Below are positions 45,053 through 53,330 of a DNA stretch of 64,000 nucleotides, in pieces. Source of the stretch: ZC4RG30 sp039929265 (lineage in GTDB: Bacteria > Pseudomonadota > Gammaproteobacteria > Steroidobacterales > Steroidobacteraceae); NCBI GenBank assembly GCA_039929265.1, contig JBDSRN010000067.1, forward strand, positions 1 to 64,000, in the 5' to 3' direction. The notes beneath the pieces are model-generated. The model made no database searches. It was not told where the DNA came from and saw only the letters and a program-made list of their open reading frames with translations. Every line of letters starts with the position of its first letter. Position 1 is the stretch's first letter. Position numbers and translations under genes: made by a program.

Positions 45053-45676
45053 ATGCGGATGTCGGTTCGTTCACTCGCCGTGCTGGCCTTGACCCTGTCT
45101 GCGGCCACCACAGCGGTCCACGCTGCCGGGGATCCGGCCCGCGGCAAGACGATTGGCTACACCTGCCTCGGTTGTCACGGCGTGGTCGCGTACAAGAACG
45201 TCTATCCAACCTACAGCGTGCCCAAGCTCGCCGGCCAGCATCCCGAATACCTCGCCGCCGCGCTGAAAGGCTACAAGACGAGCCAGCGCTCGCACGCCAC
45301 GATGCACGCACAGGCTGCCTCCATGTCCGATCAGGACATCGAAGATGTAGCCGCCTATTTCGCCGGCACGGCGCTGAAGCCGACCACTGGCGGCACGGGC
45401 ACCGCGCCTGCCGCGCTCGCCACCTGCGTGTCCTGCCACGGCAAGGATGGCGTCGGCCTTACCCCCGACTACCCGACCCTGTCGGGCCAGTACGCCGACT
45501 ACCTCGAGCGCGCGCTCGAGGAATACAAGAAGGGCGCACGCCGCAATCCGATCATGCTGGGCTTCGCCAGCACGCTGAAGCCCGAAGAAATGAAGGCGCT
45601 CGGCGAGTACTACGCGAAGCAGCGCCCGCAGCTCGAGACGCTGCCGCGTCGCACCTCGATCCTTTCCAGGAAGTAG
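45053..45676 (+). CDS. Diheme cytochrome c (c4-like)
   Basis: A 207-residue periplasmic cytochrome. Signal peptide (SLAVLALTLSAATTAVHA) then two homologous class I domains: heme sites CLGCH (about 37-41) and CVSCH (about 125-129), with distal Met candidates in ATMHAQAASM and NPIMLGFASTL. Cytochrome c4 type proteins pass electrons to terminal oxidases. ATG 45053 is favoured over ATG 45059 by GGAG at 45041-45044. A 7-bp inverted repeat lies 34 bases upstream. It is divergent from dtd. Confidence 0.93.
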   Translation: MRMSVRSLAVLALTLSAATTAVHAAGDPARGKTIGYTCLGCHGVVAYKNVYPTYSVPKLAGQHPEYLAAALKGYKTSQRSHATMHAQAASMSDQDIEDVAAYFAGTALKPTTGGTGTAPAALATCVSCHGKDGVGLTPDYPTLSGQYADYLERALEEYKKGARRNPIMLGFASTLKPEEMKALGEYYAKQRPQLETLPRRTSILSRK

Positions 45677-45677
45677 T

Positions 45678-47633
45678 TTACTTCGCCAGCTTCGACAGAA
45701 ACGTCACCACGGTTTCCAGGTAGACGTCGCGGTTGGTTTTCTTGCGGAACCCGTGACCTTCGTCTTTCGCGGCGAGATACCAGACCTCACCCTTGTTCGC
45801 GCGGATCCGCAGCAGCATCTGCTCGGATTCGCTCGCGGGCACACGCGGATCGTTCAGTCCCTGCACGATCAGCAGCGGACGACGGATCGCGGTCGCATTG
45901 GTGAGCGGCGAGATGCGTTGCAGGAACGCGCGCATCGAGGCATCGCGCTCGTTGCCGTACTCGGCGCGACGCAGATCCTGTCGGTATGGCGAGGTGTTCT
46001 CGAGAAAGCTGACGAAGTTGGAGATGCCCACGGTGTCGATGCCGCCGGCGAGGCGATCGCTGTACTGCACGAGCGACGCCAACGTCATGTAGCCCCCGTA
46101 CGAGCCACCCATCACGATCACGCGATTGCGATCGAGGCCGGGCTGCAGGCCAATCCACACCAGCAGTGAGCCGATGTCGCGCACCGCGTCCTCGCGCAAT
46201 CGACCGTCATCGAGCGCCATGAACGACTTGCCGTAGCCGCTCGAGCCGCGCACGTTGGGCGCTATTACCACGTAGCCGAGCTCGTTCACGAGAAATTGCC
46301 GGAACGCGTCGTAGGCGGGGCGGAACTGCGACTCGGGCCCGCCATGGATGTCGATGATCACGGGAAGCGGCGCGCTGGTGGCCTGCGGGCGATACAAGAA
46401 GGCGGGTATCTGCCGCGAATCCCAGGTCGGAAACTTCACGGCCTCGGCCGGCACGAAAGTGTTGAGTTCGACCGGGCCCGGCTCGCTCTGCGTCCAGCGC
46501 GCGAGCGTGCCGGCTTCAAGCTCGTACACGTAAATGTCACGCGGGGCCTGCGCGGTCTCGACCGAAAGGGCGAGGCGCCTGCCGGTGCGATCGATTCCCA
46601 GCGAGGCGATGATTGCACCGGCGGGCAGGCCTGCGGGCGAGAGCTCGAGCTTCTTCTGCTGATCCGAGACGGTGAGCTTGCTGATGCCGTCGACGTTCGT
46701 CGTCCACGCGAGGAAGCGACCGTCGCGGCTCACGTCGAACTGCTCGACGTCGCCGCGCGCTTCCGCTGAGACATCACTGCTCGCGCCGGTGAACAGGTCG
46801 AAGCTGCGCAGACGCTCAAACTCGCCGCCGCTGTCCGTGATCGCCAGCACGCTGCGGCCATCCGGTGAGAAGCGGGCGGCGATCACGTTGACGCGCTTGC
46901 CCGCCGGCTTCGCGCCCTTCTTCGGCGGGGCGGCTTCGACTGGCTCGATCGCCGTCAGCTCGCCGGTGGCGACATCCACGCTGTACAGAGAGCTTTCGGT
47001 GAGCGAGGTGTAGCGAAGCGCGAGCAGCTTCTGATCATCGAGCGACCAGTCCTGCACATACCAGGCATCGCTCTGGCCACCGAGCACCAGGCGCGGCGGC
47101 GCGGCGAGCGTGGTGTCGAGCACGTACAGATCGTAGCCGCGCGGGTCGCGCACATTGCTCTGGTAGGCGATGCGCTTGCCGTCGTGCGCCCACACCGGCT
47201 TGCCGTTCAGGGACTTGCCGTCGCTGAGCTGGCGGGTGGAGTTGTCGAGCAGCTTGCGCAGGTAGATCTGCGTGTTCTCGTTGCCACCGCTGTCCTTCAG
47301 GAACACGAATCCGTCGGGAGCGAACGGCATTGCGACGGCGCTTCGCACCGGGTCCTTGTAAAAGGTGACCTGCTCGCGCTGATCGAGCGGGGCCTTCAGA
47401 CGATGCAGCTGCTCCGAGTCGCCGAAGCGCGTGCTCACGAGCAGGCTGCCGTCGGCGAGCCAGTCCACGAATGTGGCCTGGCGACCTGCGAGATAATTGC
47501 CCAGACGCTCGCTGAGCACGGGATCCTGTGCCGGGATGCCGTCGAGGATGAGGTTGCCCTGGTCCACGCGCGCGGCGCCCGCGATGCCCGTCACGAGTAG
47601 CGTGATCAAGGCGAAGGCTGTGGAATGCTTCAT
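45678..47633 (-). CDS. S9-family prolyl oligopeptidase-like peptidase, exported
   Basis: A 651-residue exported serine peptidase. Signal peptide (STAFALITLLVTGIAGAA), N-terminal beta-propeller region (to about 390, repeated WAHDGKRIAYQS-like blades), and C-terminal alpha/beta-hydrolase domain with nucleophile in GGSYGG (about residue 510), Asp near NDPRVPASE (about 594) and His in DEGHGF (about 624). It probably degrades peptides in the periplasm. ATG 47633 gives the signal peptide; GTG 47657 is an unlikely alternative. One base separates it from the convergent cytochrome gene. Confidence 0.93.
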   Translation of the reverse strand: MKHSTAFALITLLVTGIAGAARVDQGNLILDGIPAQDPVLSERLGNYLAGRQATFVDWLADGSLLVSTRFGDSEQLHRLKAPLDQREQVTFYKDPVRSAVAMPFAPDGFVFLKDSGGNENTQIYLRKLLDNSTRQLSDGKSLNGKPVWAHDGKRIAYQSNVRDPRGYDLYVLDTTLAAPPRLVLGGQSDAWYVQDWSLDDQKLLALRYTSLTESSLYSVDVATGELTAIEPVEAAPPKKGAKPAGKRVNVIAARFSPDGRSVLAITDSGGEFERLRSFDLFTGASSDVSAEARGDVEQFDVSRDGRFLAWTTNVDGISKLTVSDQQKKLELSPAGLPAGAIIASLGIDRTGRRLALSVETAQAPRDIYVYELEAGTLARWTQSEPGPVELNTFVPAEAVKFPTWDSRQIPAFLYRPQATSAPLPVIIDIHGGPESQFRPAYDAFRQFLVNELGYVVIAPNVRGSSGYGKSFMALDDGRLREDAVRDIGSLLVWIGLQPGLDRNRVIVMGGSYGGYMTLASLVQYSDRLAGGIDTVGISNFVSFLENTSPYRQDLRRAEYGNERDASMRAFLQRISPLTNATAIRRPLLIVQGLNDPRVPASESEQMLLRIRANKGEVWYLAAKDEGHGFRKKTNRDVYLETVVTFLSKLAK

Positions 47634-47647
47634 GTAGTCTGAATAAC

Positions 47648-48616
47648 ATGCCAGCACTGCTACGTCATCCGCACGGCATCACGGCCATCGACACTTTGTA
47701 CGTGCGGCCGAACCTCGACGCCGCGCACGTGCTCGTGCATGAAGACCACGCCGCAATCATCGACACGGGCACCAGTCACTCCGTGCCAGAACTGGTCAAG
47801 GCACTGCGCGAGCTCGAAGTGCTGCCGGAAAACGTGGATTACGTGCTGCTCACGCACATCCATCTGGATCATGCAGGCGGCGCCGGTGCGTTGCTGCGCT
47901 ACCTGCCGAACGCGCGTGTGGTCGTGCATCCGCACGGCGCCGCGCACATGAACGAGCCGGGCAAGCTGATTGCCGCCACCATCGCGGTGTATGGCGAGAA
48001 GGCGTATCGCTCGCTGTACGGGGAGATCGTGCCGATCCCCGCGGCGCGCATCCTCCAGACCCAGGACGGCATGACACTGTCGCTGCAGAGCCGCGAGCTC
48101 ACGTTCCTGCACACGCCCGGCCATGCGCTGCATCACTACTGCATCTGGGATCCGACTTCGCGCTGCGTGTTCTCCGGCGACACCTTCGGCCTGTCGTATC
48201 GCGAGTTCGACACTGCGCGCGGCGCGCTGATCCTGCCGGCCACCACGCCGACGCAGTTCGATCCCGCGCAGCTCGAGAATTCGATCGACCGGCTGCTCGC
48301 GCTGCAGCCCGAGTGCATCTATCTCACACACTACAGCCGGGTGACCGACATCCCGCGCCTGGGCCGCGACCTGAAGGCGCAGATCCGCCAGTTCGTGCGC
48401 ATCGCGCGTTCGCATGCAGCCGACGCCGCTCCTTATGATGGCATCCGCGCCGACCTGCGCGGTCTGTGGCTGCGGCTCATGGTCGAGCATGGCTGCGACA
48501 TGAACGAGGCGCGATTCGACGCGTTGCTGGAGCTGGATCTCGACCTCAATGCTCAGGGCCTCGATTATTGGCTGAAGCGCGAATCCGCACAGAAGGTGCC
48601 GCTGCTCGCCGGTTGA
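47648..48616 (+). CDS. Metallo-beta-lactamase-fold hydrolase
   Basis: A 322-residue protein with the binuclear metal motif HIHLDH (about residues 69-74), further His ligand in LHTPGHALHHY, Asp in FSGDTFGLSY and His in YLTHYSRV. The C-terminal 100 residues are helical and specific to this subfamily. Glyoxalase II-like thioesterases and flavin-free MBL hydrolases share this layout; the substrate is unknown. Its ATG is 14 bases from the divergent peptidase start and has no Shine-Dalgarno sequence. Confidence 0.9.
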   Translation: MPALLRHPHGITAIDTLYVRPNLDAAHVLVHEDHAAIIDTGTSHSVPELVKALRELEVLPENVDYVLLTHIHLDHAGGAGALLRYLPNARVVVHPHGAAHMNEPGKLIAATIAVYGEKAYRSLYGEIVPIPAARILQTQDGMTLSLQSRELTFLHTPGHALHHYCIWDPTSRCVFSGDTFGLSYREFDTARGALILPATTPTQFDPAQLENSIDRLLALQPECIYLTHYSRVTDIPRLGRDLKAQIRQFVRIARSHAADAAPYDGIRADLRGLWLRLMVEHGCDMNEARFDALLELDLDLNAQGLDYWLKRESAQKVPLLAG

Positions 48617-48671
48617 CACCCACGGCCTCGAAGCGTGACCCTGCGCCTCCTCCCGCCGCGAGCACAGCGTC

Positions 48672-49661
48672 ATGACCGCATTCCGCGCCTTTCGCATCCA
48701 CGAGGAAGAGAAGAAAATCGTCGCTCGATTCGAGCAGCTCACGCTCGATCATCTGTCTGCGGGCGACGTGGTGATCCGCGTCGAGTACTCGGACATCAAC
48801 TACAAGGACGCGCTCGCCGCGACCGGTGCCGGCAGGATCCTGCGCAAGTACCCGCTCGTCGGCGGCATCGATCTCGCGGGCACGGTCGAGTCCTCCAGTG
48901 ATGCGCGCTTCAAGAAGGGCGACGCCGTGCTGGTCACCGGCTGCGGCCTCTCCGAAACGCACGACGGGGGTTATGCGCAGTTCGCGCGCGTGCCCGGAGA
49001 ATGCGTCATCGCGATGCCGCCGGGCCTCGATTCGATCACCGCGATGTCGCTCGGGACCGCGGGATTCACGGCGGCGTATGCGATCCAAAAGATGGAGCTG
49101 AACGGGCAGAAGCCGGCCAACGGTCCCGTGGTCGTGAACGGCGCGACCGGCGGTGTCGGCAGCATCGCGATCGACATGCTCGCGGGTCGCGGCTACGACG
49201 TCACCGCGATCACCGGTAAAGAGGAATCGAGCGATTACCTGATGAGCCTCGGTGCGAAGCACGTGCTGCTGAGGAAAGACATCGACTACGGCAGCAAGCC
49301 GCTCGAGCGCGCGCGCTGGGCCGGCGCGATCGACAGCGTCGGCGGCGACATGCTCACCTGGTTCACGCGCACGATGGAGAACTGGGGCAACATCGCCAGC
49401 ATCGGAATGGCCGGCGGGTCGAACCTCAACACCACCGTGCTGCCTTTCATCCTGCGCGGCGTCAATCTTCTCGGCATCAACTCTTCGGCGACGCGACGCG
49501 AGCCGCGCCTGGACATCTGGAAGCGCATCGCCACCGATCTCAAGCCGCGGCATCTCGATCGCATTGTCACGCAGCGCATCAAGCTCGAAGCGCTGCCTCA
49601 GGCATTCGATGCCTACATCAAAGGCACCGTAACGGGCCGCACCGTCGTGGAGGTCGGCTGA
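48672..49661 (+). CDS. acuI: AcuI-type (YhdH) NADPH quinone/acrylyl-CoA reductase
   Basis: A 329-residue medium-chain dehydrogenase/reductase without the zinc-binding Cys cluster. Family blocks are VEYSDINYKDALAATGAG, the GGIDLAGTVESS turn, TAGFTAAYAI, the NADP-binding NGATGGVGSIAIDMLA and the terminal KGTVTGRTVVEVG. The closest known functions are YhdH of E. coli and AcuI, which reduces acrylyl-CoA to propionyl-CoA. The symbol is by family; activity is not proven. The next gene, a PrpD-like protein, abuts it, making a propionate-related link imaginable. Confidence 0.85.
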   Translation: MTAFRAFRIHEEEKKIVARFEQLTLDHLSAGDVVIRVEYSDINYKDALAATGAGRILRKYPLVGGIDLAGTVESSSDARFKKGDAVLVTGCGLSETHDGGYAQFARVPGECVIAMPPGLDSITAMSLGTAGFTAAYAIQKMELNGQKPANGPVVVNGATGGVGSIAIDMLAGRGYDVTAITGKEESSDYLMSLGAKHVLLRKDIDYGSKPLERARWAGAIDSVGGDMLTWFTRTMENWGNIASIGMAGGSNLNTTVLPFILRGVNLLGINSSATRREPRLDIWKRIATDLKPRHLDRIVTQRIKLEALPQAFDAYIKGTVTGRTVVEVG

Positions 49662-50464
49662 CGCATCCGGTCGACTTCACGCTCGCACCGCCGGCGGCGG
49701 ATGCCGCCGCGCTCGACGGCGCGCGCAGTGTTCTATTCGATGCACTCGCTGCCGCGCTGAATGCCTTGCTCAGTGGGCAGTGCGCGCACCTGTTCGGACC
49801 GCCGTTGCAGGGCATGACGATGCCCGGCGGGGCGCGGATCCCCGGCACGTCGCTCGAGCTCGATCCGGTGCAGGCGGCATTCAGTCTCGGCCTGCTGCTG
49901 CGCTGGCATGCGCACGAAGGCGACCACTGCGCCGATACGCTCGGTCCGCTGCTGGCGGTGTTCGACTATCGTGCGCGACAGGCGGTGCACTCGGGTGAGC
50001 CGGCGCCGCTGATGAGCGCCTTGCTGCGCGCGAGCATCACCGCCCAGGCGCTGCAGAACCGCATCGACAGCGACGATGCCGGCACGCGCCTGCGCGCGGC
50101 GTGCGCATTGCTCGGCACCGCAGCGCTGGGTGGCAGCGCCGCGCAACTGCATGCGGCATTGAACGACAGCCTGCGCGACGGCGTCGAACCCGCGCGCCGC
50201 TGGCGCGTTGCCAATGCGGGCAGCCGCGGCGTGTGGCATGCGCTGATGGCGATGCGCGGCGCCGGTGACGAGGCGATTGCGCATACACTGCGCGCGGCGA
50301 CGCCGCCCGCGCAGGCCGATCATGCGGGCGCGCGCGAGCGCCTGAATGCCGCGATCACTGCAACCTTTCCGCCACGCCAGGTCACGAAAATCAACGCAAC
50401 ACTCGTACTGCCTGCCGAGGATCTGCGCGTCGGCGAATTCCTCGCGCGTTTCGTGCGCAATTGA
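49658..50464 (+). CDS. Compact PrpD/MmgE-like protein, start uncertain
   Basis: The frame encodes a shortened relative of 2-methylcitrate dehydratase. ALDGARSVLFDALAAAL, GGARIPGTSLELDPVQAAFSLGLLLRW and DTLGPLLAVFDY correspond to the N-terminal half of PrpD, and VANAGSRGVWHALMAMRG to its central region. The stretch that in PrpD reads about NDTWLAAEWGHPSDN is reduced to HAHEGDHCAD, and the total is about 268 residues against about 480. Similarity begins at CTG 49658, overlapping the acuI stop; no ATG/GTG/TTG exists before TTG 49766, which would cut off conserved sequence. Catalysis is doubtful. Its stop overlaps rsmG. Confidence 0.65.
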   Translation: MTHPVDFTLAPPAADAAALDGARSVLFDALAAALNALLSGQCAHLFGPPLQGMTMPGGARIPGTSLELDPVQAAFSLGLLLRWHAHEGDHCADTLGPLLAVFDYRARQAVHSGEPAPLMSALLRASITAQALQNRIDSDDAGTRLRAACALLGTAALGGSAAQLHAALNDSLRDGVEPARRWRVANAGSRGVWHALMAMRGAGDEAIAHTLRAATPPAQADHAGARERLNAAITATFPPRQVTKINATLVLPAEDLRVGEFLARFVRN

Positions 50465-51114
50465 TGGCGACGCCGCAACGCATCGATGCGATCGCGCAGG
50501 GCGCGACGCTACTGCACGTGCCGCTGGTCGCGGGCGATGCGGCAAGACTGTCGCGACTCATCGATGAGCTGCTGCATTGGAACCGCGCCCACAACCTCAC
50601 CTCGCTGACGGATCCCGACGCGATCGTCACGCATCACATTCTCGACAGCCTGTCCGCGCACGCGGACCTCGCGGGCGCGCGCATCGCGGACGTCGGCACG
50701 GGCGGTGGCTTCCCGGGCCTGCCGCTCGCGCTTGCGAATCCGTCGCGCCAGTTCACGCTGATTGATTCGAATGCGAAGAAGCTGAGCTTCGTCGCACACG
50801 CGGCGCACGAGCTCGGCCTCACCAACGTGCGCACCGAGCACGACCGCGTCGAGAAGCTACGCCCGCTGCAGCCCTACGACACCGTGATCACGCGCGCGTT
50901 CGCGCCGCTGTCAGTGCAGCTGAAACTGCTGAGCCCGGTGGTCGCGCTCGCGACGCGGGTTGTCGCGATGAAGGGTCGCTGGCCAGAGAAGGGCGGCAGC
51001 GAGGAGATTCCACGCGGCTGGCGCCTGCTGGAGATGCGACGTGTGACGGTGCCAAGGCTCGACGCCGAGCGCCACATCCTCATCCTGCAACGCGATAGAC
51101 TTCAGCCGTCATGA
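50464..51114 (+). CDS. rsmG: 16S rRNA (guanine-527-N7)-methyltransferase RsmG
   Basis: A 216-residue methyltransferase (GidB). LLHWNRAHNLTSLTDPDAIVTHHILDSL precedes the AdoMet motif DVGTGGGFPGLPLA, then LIDSNAKKLSF and the ITRAFAPL block. Loss of RsmG causes low-level streptomycin resistance in model bacteria. ATG 50464 overlaps the preceding stop (TGATG); TTG 50461 would add one residue. mnmG, normally the upstream neighbour, is absent here. Confidence 0.97.
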   Translation: MATPQRIDAIAQGATLLHVPLVAGDAARLSRLIDELLHWNRAHNLTSLTDPDAIVTHHILDSLSAHADLAGARIADVGTGGGFPGLPLALANPSRQFTLIDSNAKKLSFVAHAAHELGLTNVRTEHDRVEKLRPLQPYDTVITRAFAPLSVQLKLLSPVVALATRVVAMKGRWPEKGGSEEIPRGWRLLEMRRVTVPRLDAERHILILQRDRLQPS

Positions 51115-51899
51115 AGCGCGTCATCGCAGTCGCCAATCAGAAGGGCGGCGTGGGCAAGACGACCACGGCCGTGAATCTCGCTGCCTCGCTCGCGGCGATG
51201 AAGCGTCGTGTGCTGCTGATCGATCTGGATCCGCAGGGCAACGCGACGATGGGCTGCGGCGTCGAGAAATCCGGCGTGACGCTCGGCTCCTGCGAAGTGC
51301 TGCTGGGCGAGTGTGTCGCGCAGGATGCCATCCTCCGCCTCGACGCGATCGGCTTCAGCCTGATGCCCGCCAACCAGGACCTCACCTCCGCCGAAGTGCG
51401 CCTGCTCGCCTCCGAAGGCGCACGCGATATGCGCCTGCGCGAGGCGCTCGATCGAGTGCGCGGCGACTACGACGTCATCTTCATCGATGGCCCGCCCGCG
51501 CTGAACATGCTCACCGTCAATGCGCTGGTCGCCGCCGACAGCGTCCTGATCCCGATGCAGTGCGAGTACTACGCGCTCGAGGGCCTGTCCGCGTTGCTCA
51601 ACACCGTCGAGCAGATCCGCGCAACCGCGAATCCGGCCCTCGCGCTCGAAGGCATCCTGCGCACGATGTTCGATCCGCGTAACAACCTGTCGAACGAAGT
51701 GAGCGCACAGCTGCTCACGCACTTCGGCGATTCGGTGTTCCGCACGGTGATCCCGCGCAACGTGCGCCTCGCCGAGGCCCCGTCATTCGGCAAGCCCGTG
51801 CTGATGCACGACAAGGATTCGCGCGGCGCGCTCGCGTATCTCGCGCTCGCCGGCGAGATGACCCGCCGCGAAGAAGAAGCGGCGCAGGAGCAACCATGA
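51111..51899 (+). CDS. parA: Chromosome partitioning ATPase ParA (Soj)
   Basis: A 262-residue deviant Walker A ATPase that moves ParB-bound origin regions. The deviant P-loop is QKGGVGKTTTAVNLA, with LLIDLDPQGNATMG and FIDGPPALNML following. It starts with a 4-base overlap (ATGA) with rsmG and ends with the same overlap to parB. Standard chromosomal ParA size, without the N-terminal helix-turn-helix of plasmid types. Confidence 0.97.
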   Translation: MKRVIAVANQKGGVGKTTTAVNLAASLAAMKRRVLLIDLDPQGNATMGCGVEKSGVTLGSCEVLLGECVAQDAILRLDAIGFSLMPANQDLTSAEVRLLASEGARDMRLREALDRVRGDYDVIFIDGPPALNMLTVNALVAADSVLIPMQCEYYALEGLSALLNTVEQIRATANPALALEGILRTMFDPRNNLSNEVSAQLLTHFGDSVFRTVIPRNVRLAEAPSFGKPVLMHDKDSRGALAYLALAGEMTRREEEAAQEQP

Positions 51900-52801
51900 C
51901 ACAACAGAAAAAACCCATCCTCGGCCGCGGCCTCGCCGATCTGCTGGGCCAGGCCGCCCCGCGCCAGGGTGCCGCCCAGCCCTTGCCCACCGCGCCGAAA
52001 GACGAGGAGCTGGCGCGCCTGCCGCTGGATCTCCTGAGCCGCGGTCGCTACCAGCCGCGCGTCGACATGCGCCCCGAGTCGCTGCAAGAACTCGCGAACT
52101 CGATCAAGGCGCAAGGAGTGATCCAGCCCATCGTCGTGCGCCCGCTCGAGCAGCTGCCCGGCGAGTCGCTGCGCTACGAGATCATCGCCGGCGAACGCCG
52201 CTGGCGCGCCGCGCAGATCGCCGGTCTGAAGGACATTCCCGCGGTCATCCGTCGCGTGCGCGACGAAGCGGCCATCGCGATGGCGCTCATCGAGAACATC
52301 CAGCGCGAGGACCTGAATCCGCTGGAAGAGGCTCGCGCCCTGGAGCGCCTGATCGCCGAATTCGGCGTGACCCATCAGCAGGCGGCCGATGCCGTGGGCC
52401 GTTCGCGCGCCGCGGTCAGCAATCTGCTGCGACTGCTTGAGCTCGCCGACGAGGTAGGTGACCTGGTCGAAAAGCGCTCGATCGAGATGGGGCATGCGCG
52501 CGCGCTCCTCGGGCTCACGAATCGCCGCCAGCAGGTGGAAGTGGCCTCACTGGTGGCGCGCAACGGTTTGTCGGTGCGCGAAACCGAGGCATTGGTGCGA
52601 CGCATGACGGCCCCGGCGGGCAAACCGCCGCGCGAGTCCGATGACGGGCTCAATCCGAACGTGCGCCGGCTGCAGGATGAGCTGGCCGACAAGCTCGGCG
52701 CCAAGGTACTGATCCAGCAAGGCACGGGCGGCAAAGGGAAGCTGGTCGTGAGTTACAACAGCCTTGACGAACTTGATGGAATCCTCGCGCATATTCAGTA
52801 G
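51896..52801 (+). CDS. parB: Chromosome partitioning protein ParB (Spo0J)
   Basis: A 301-residue CTPase and parS-binding protein. The N-terminal ParB domain contains YQPRVDM, GVIQPIVVRPL and the ENIQREDLNPLEEA box (after GERRWRAAQ, the CTP-binding region). The helix-turn-helix is THQQAADAVGRSRAAVSNLLRLL, and the C-terminal dimerisation part is short. I saw no sequence close to TGTTNCACGTGNAACA (parS) in the window. It is the last gene of rsmG-parA-parB, with the atp promoter 20 bases downstream. Confidence 0.97.
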   Translation: MTQQKKPILGRGLADLLGQAAPRQGAAQPLPTAPKDEELARLPLDLLSRGRYQPRVDMRPESLQELANSIKAQGVIQPIVVRPLEQLPGESLRYEIIAGERRWRAAQIAGLKDIPAVIRRVRDEAAIAMALIENIQREDLNPLEEARALERLIAEFGVTHQQAADAVGRSRAAVSNLLRLLELADEVGDLVEKRSIEMGHARALLGLTNRRQQVEVASLVARNGLSVRETEALVRRMTAPAGKPPRESDDGLNPNVRRLQDELADKLGAKVLIQQGTGGKGKLVVSYNSLDELDGILAHIQ

Positions 52802-52820
52802 CTTGCGTCCGCGCCGCGCC

Positions 52821-52849
52821 TTGAACTGAAATAATCTTCCCCCTATACT
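52821..52849 (+). promoter_or_regulatory. Sigma-70 promoter of the atp operon
   Basis: TTGAAC at 52821-52826 and TATACT at 52844-52849 with a 17-base spacer: five of six matches to each consensus box and the optimal spacing. Expected transcription start is near 52856, giving a leader of about 73 bases before the atpI GTG. AT-rich spacer in a GC-rich genome supports it. Confidence 0.82.
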
Positions 52850-52864
52850 TCCGCGGCTAATGCG

Positions 52865-52900
52865 AGCCACTTCCCCTCGAGTAGAGAAGTGGCTTTTTAT
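52865..52900 (+). terminator. Terminator-like hairpin in the atp leader (or parAB terminator)
   Basis: Perfect 9-bp stem AGCCACTTC (52865-52873) / GAAGTGGCT (52886-52894), 12-base loop containing CTCGAG, and tail TTTTAT (52895-52900). It has the form of an intrinsic terminator. It lies after the parB stop but also about 10 bases downstream of the predicted atp transcription start, so it either ends parAB transcripts or works as an attenuator or 5' stabilising stem of the atp messenger. The sequence does not decide between these. Confidence 0.75.
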
Positions 52901-52928
52901 TGAGTTCAGGGAACTGGCAAGGAGCTGC

Positions 52929-53330
52929 GTGGCCGGCGTGGAGATCCCCGATGCGCGACGAGTCGCCCTCGGGATCGTGGTCGGTCAGGCAACGCTCACC
53001 GCGATCGTCGCGGCGGTCTGCTACCTGCTCTTTGGTCCACGTGCCGGCTTGTCGGCTGCGCTGGGCGGCGGAATAGGCACGGCGGCGAGCCTCGCGCTCG
53101 CCCTGATCGCATTCCGCGGTGGTCAACAGAGTCCGCAACGGATCGCGCGGGCGTTTTTCGTGGGAGAGGCAGCGAAGGTTGCCGTCGTAGTGGCCTTGTT
53201 CGTGGTGGTCCTCACCGCCATGGAAGTAGTGCCGGCTGCGTTATTTGGCGCCTATGTGGCAACGTTTTTTGTGTACTGGGCGGCGCTTGCACGTGCGCTG
53301 CCGGCTTTCGGGAGATCGGGTTCGAAATGA
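52929..53330 (+). CDS. atpI: ATP synthase protein I (AtpI)
   Basis: A 133-residue membrane protein with four hydrophobic helices (VALGIVVGQATLTAIVAAVCYLLF, LSAALGGGIGTAASLALALIAF, VAVVVALFVVVLTAM, LFGAYVATFFVYWAALARAL). AtpI assists assembly of the c-ring and is non-essential in E. coli. GTG 52929 is chosen because AAGGAG at 52919-52924 sits 4 bases upstream; ATG 52860 would add 23 residues encoded within the leader hairpin. The stop overlaps atpB (ATGA). Confidence 0.88.
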   Translation: MAGVEIPDARRVALGIVVGQATLTAIVAAVCYLLFGPRAGLSAALGGGIGTAASLALALIAFRGGQQSPQRIARAFFVGEAAKVAVVVALFVVVLTAMEVVPAALFGAYVATFFVYWAALARALPAFGRSGSK

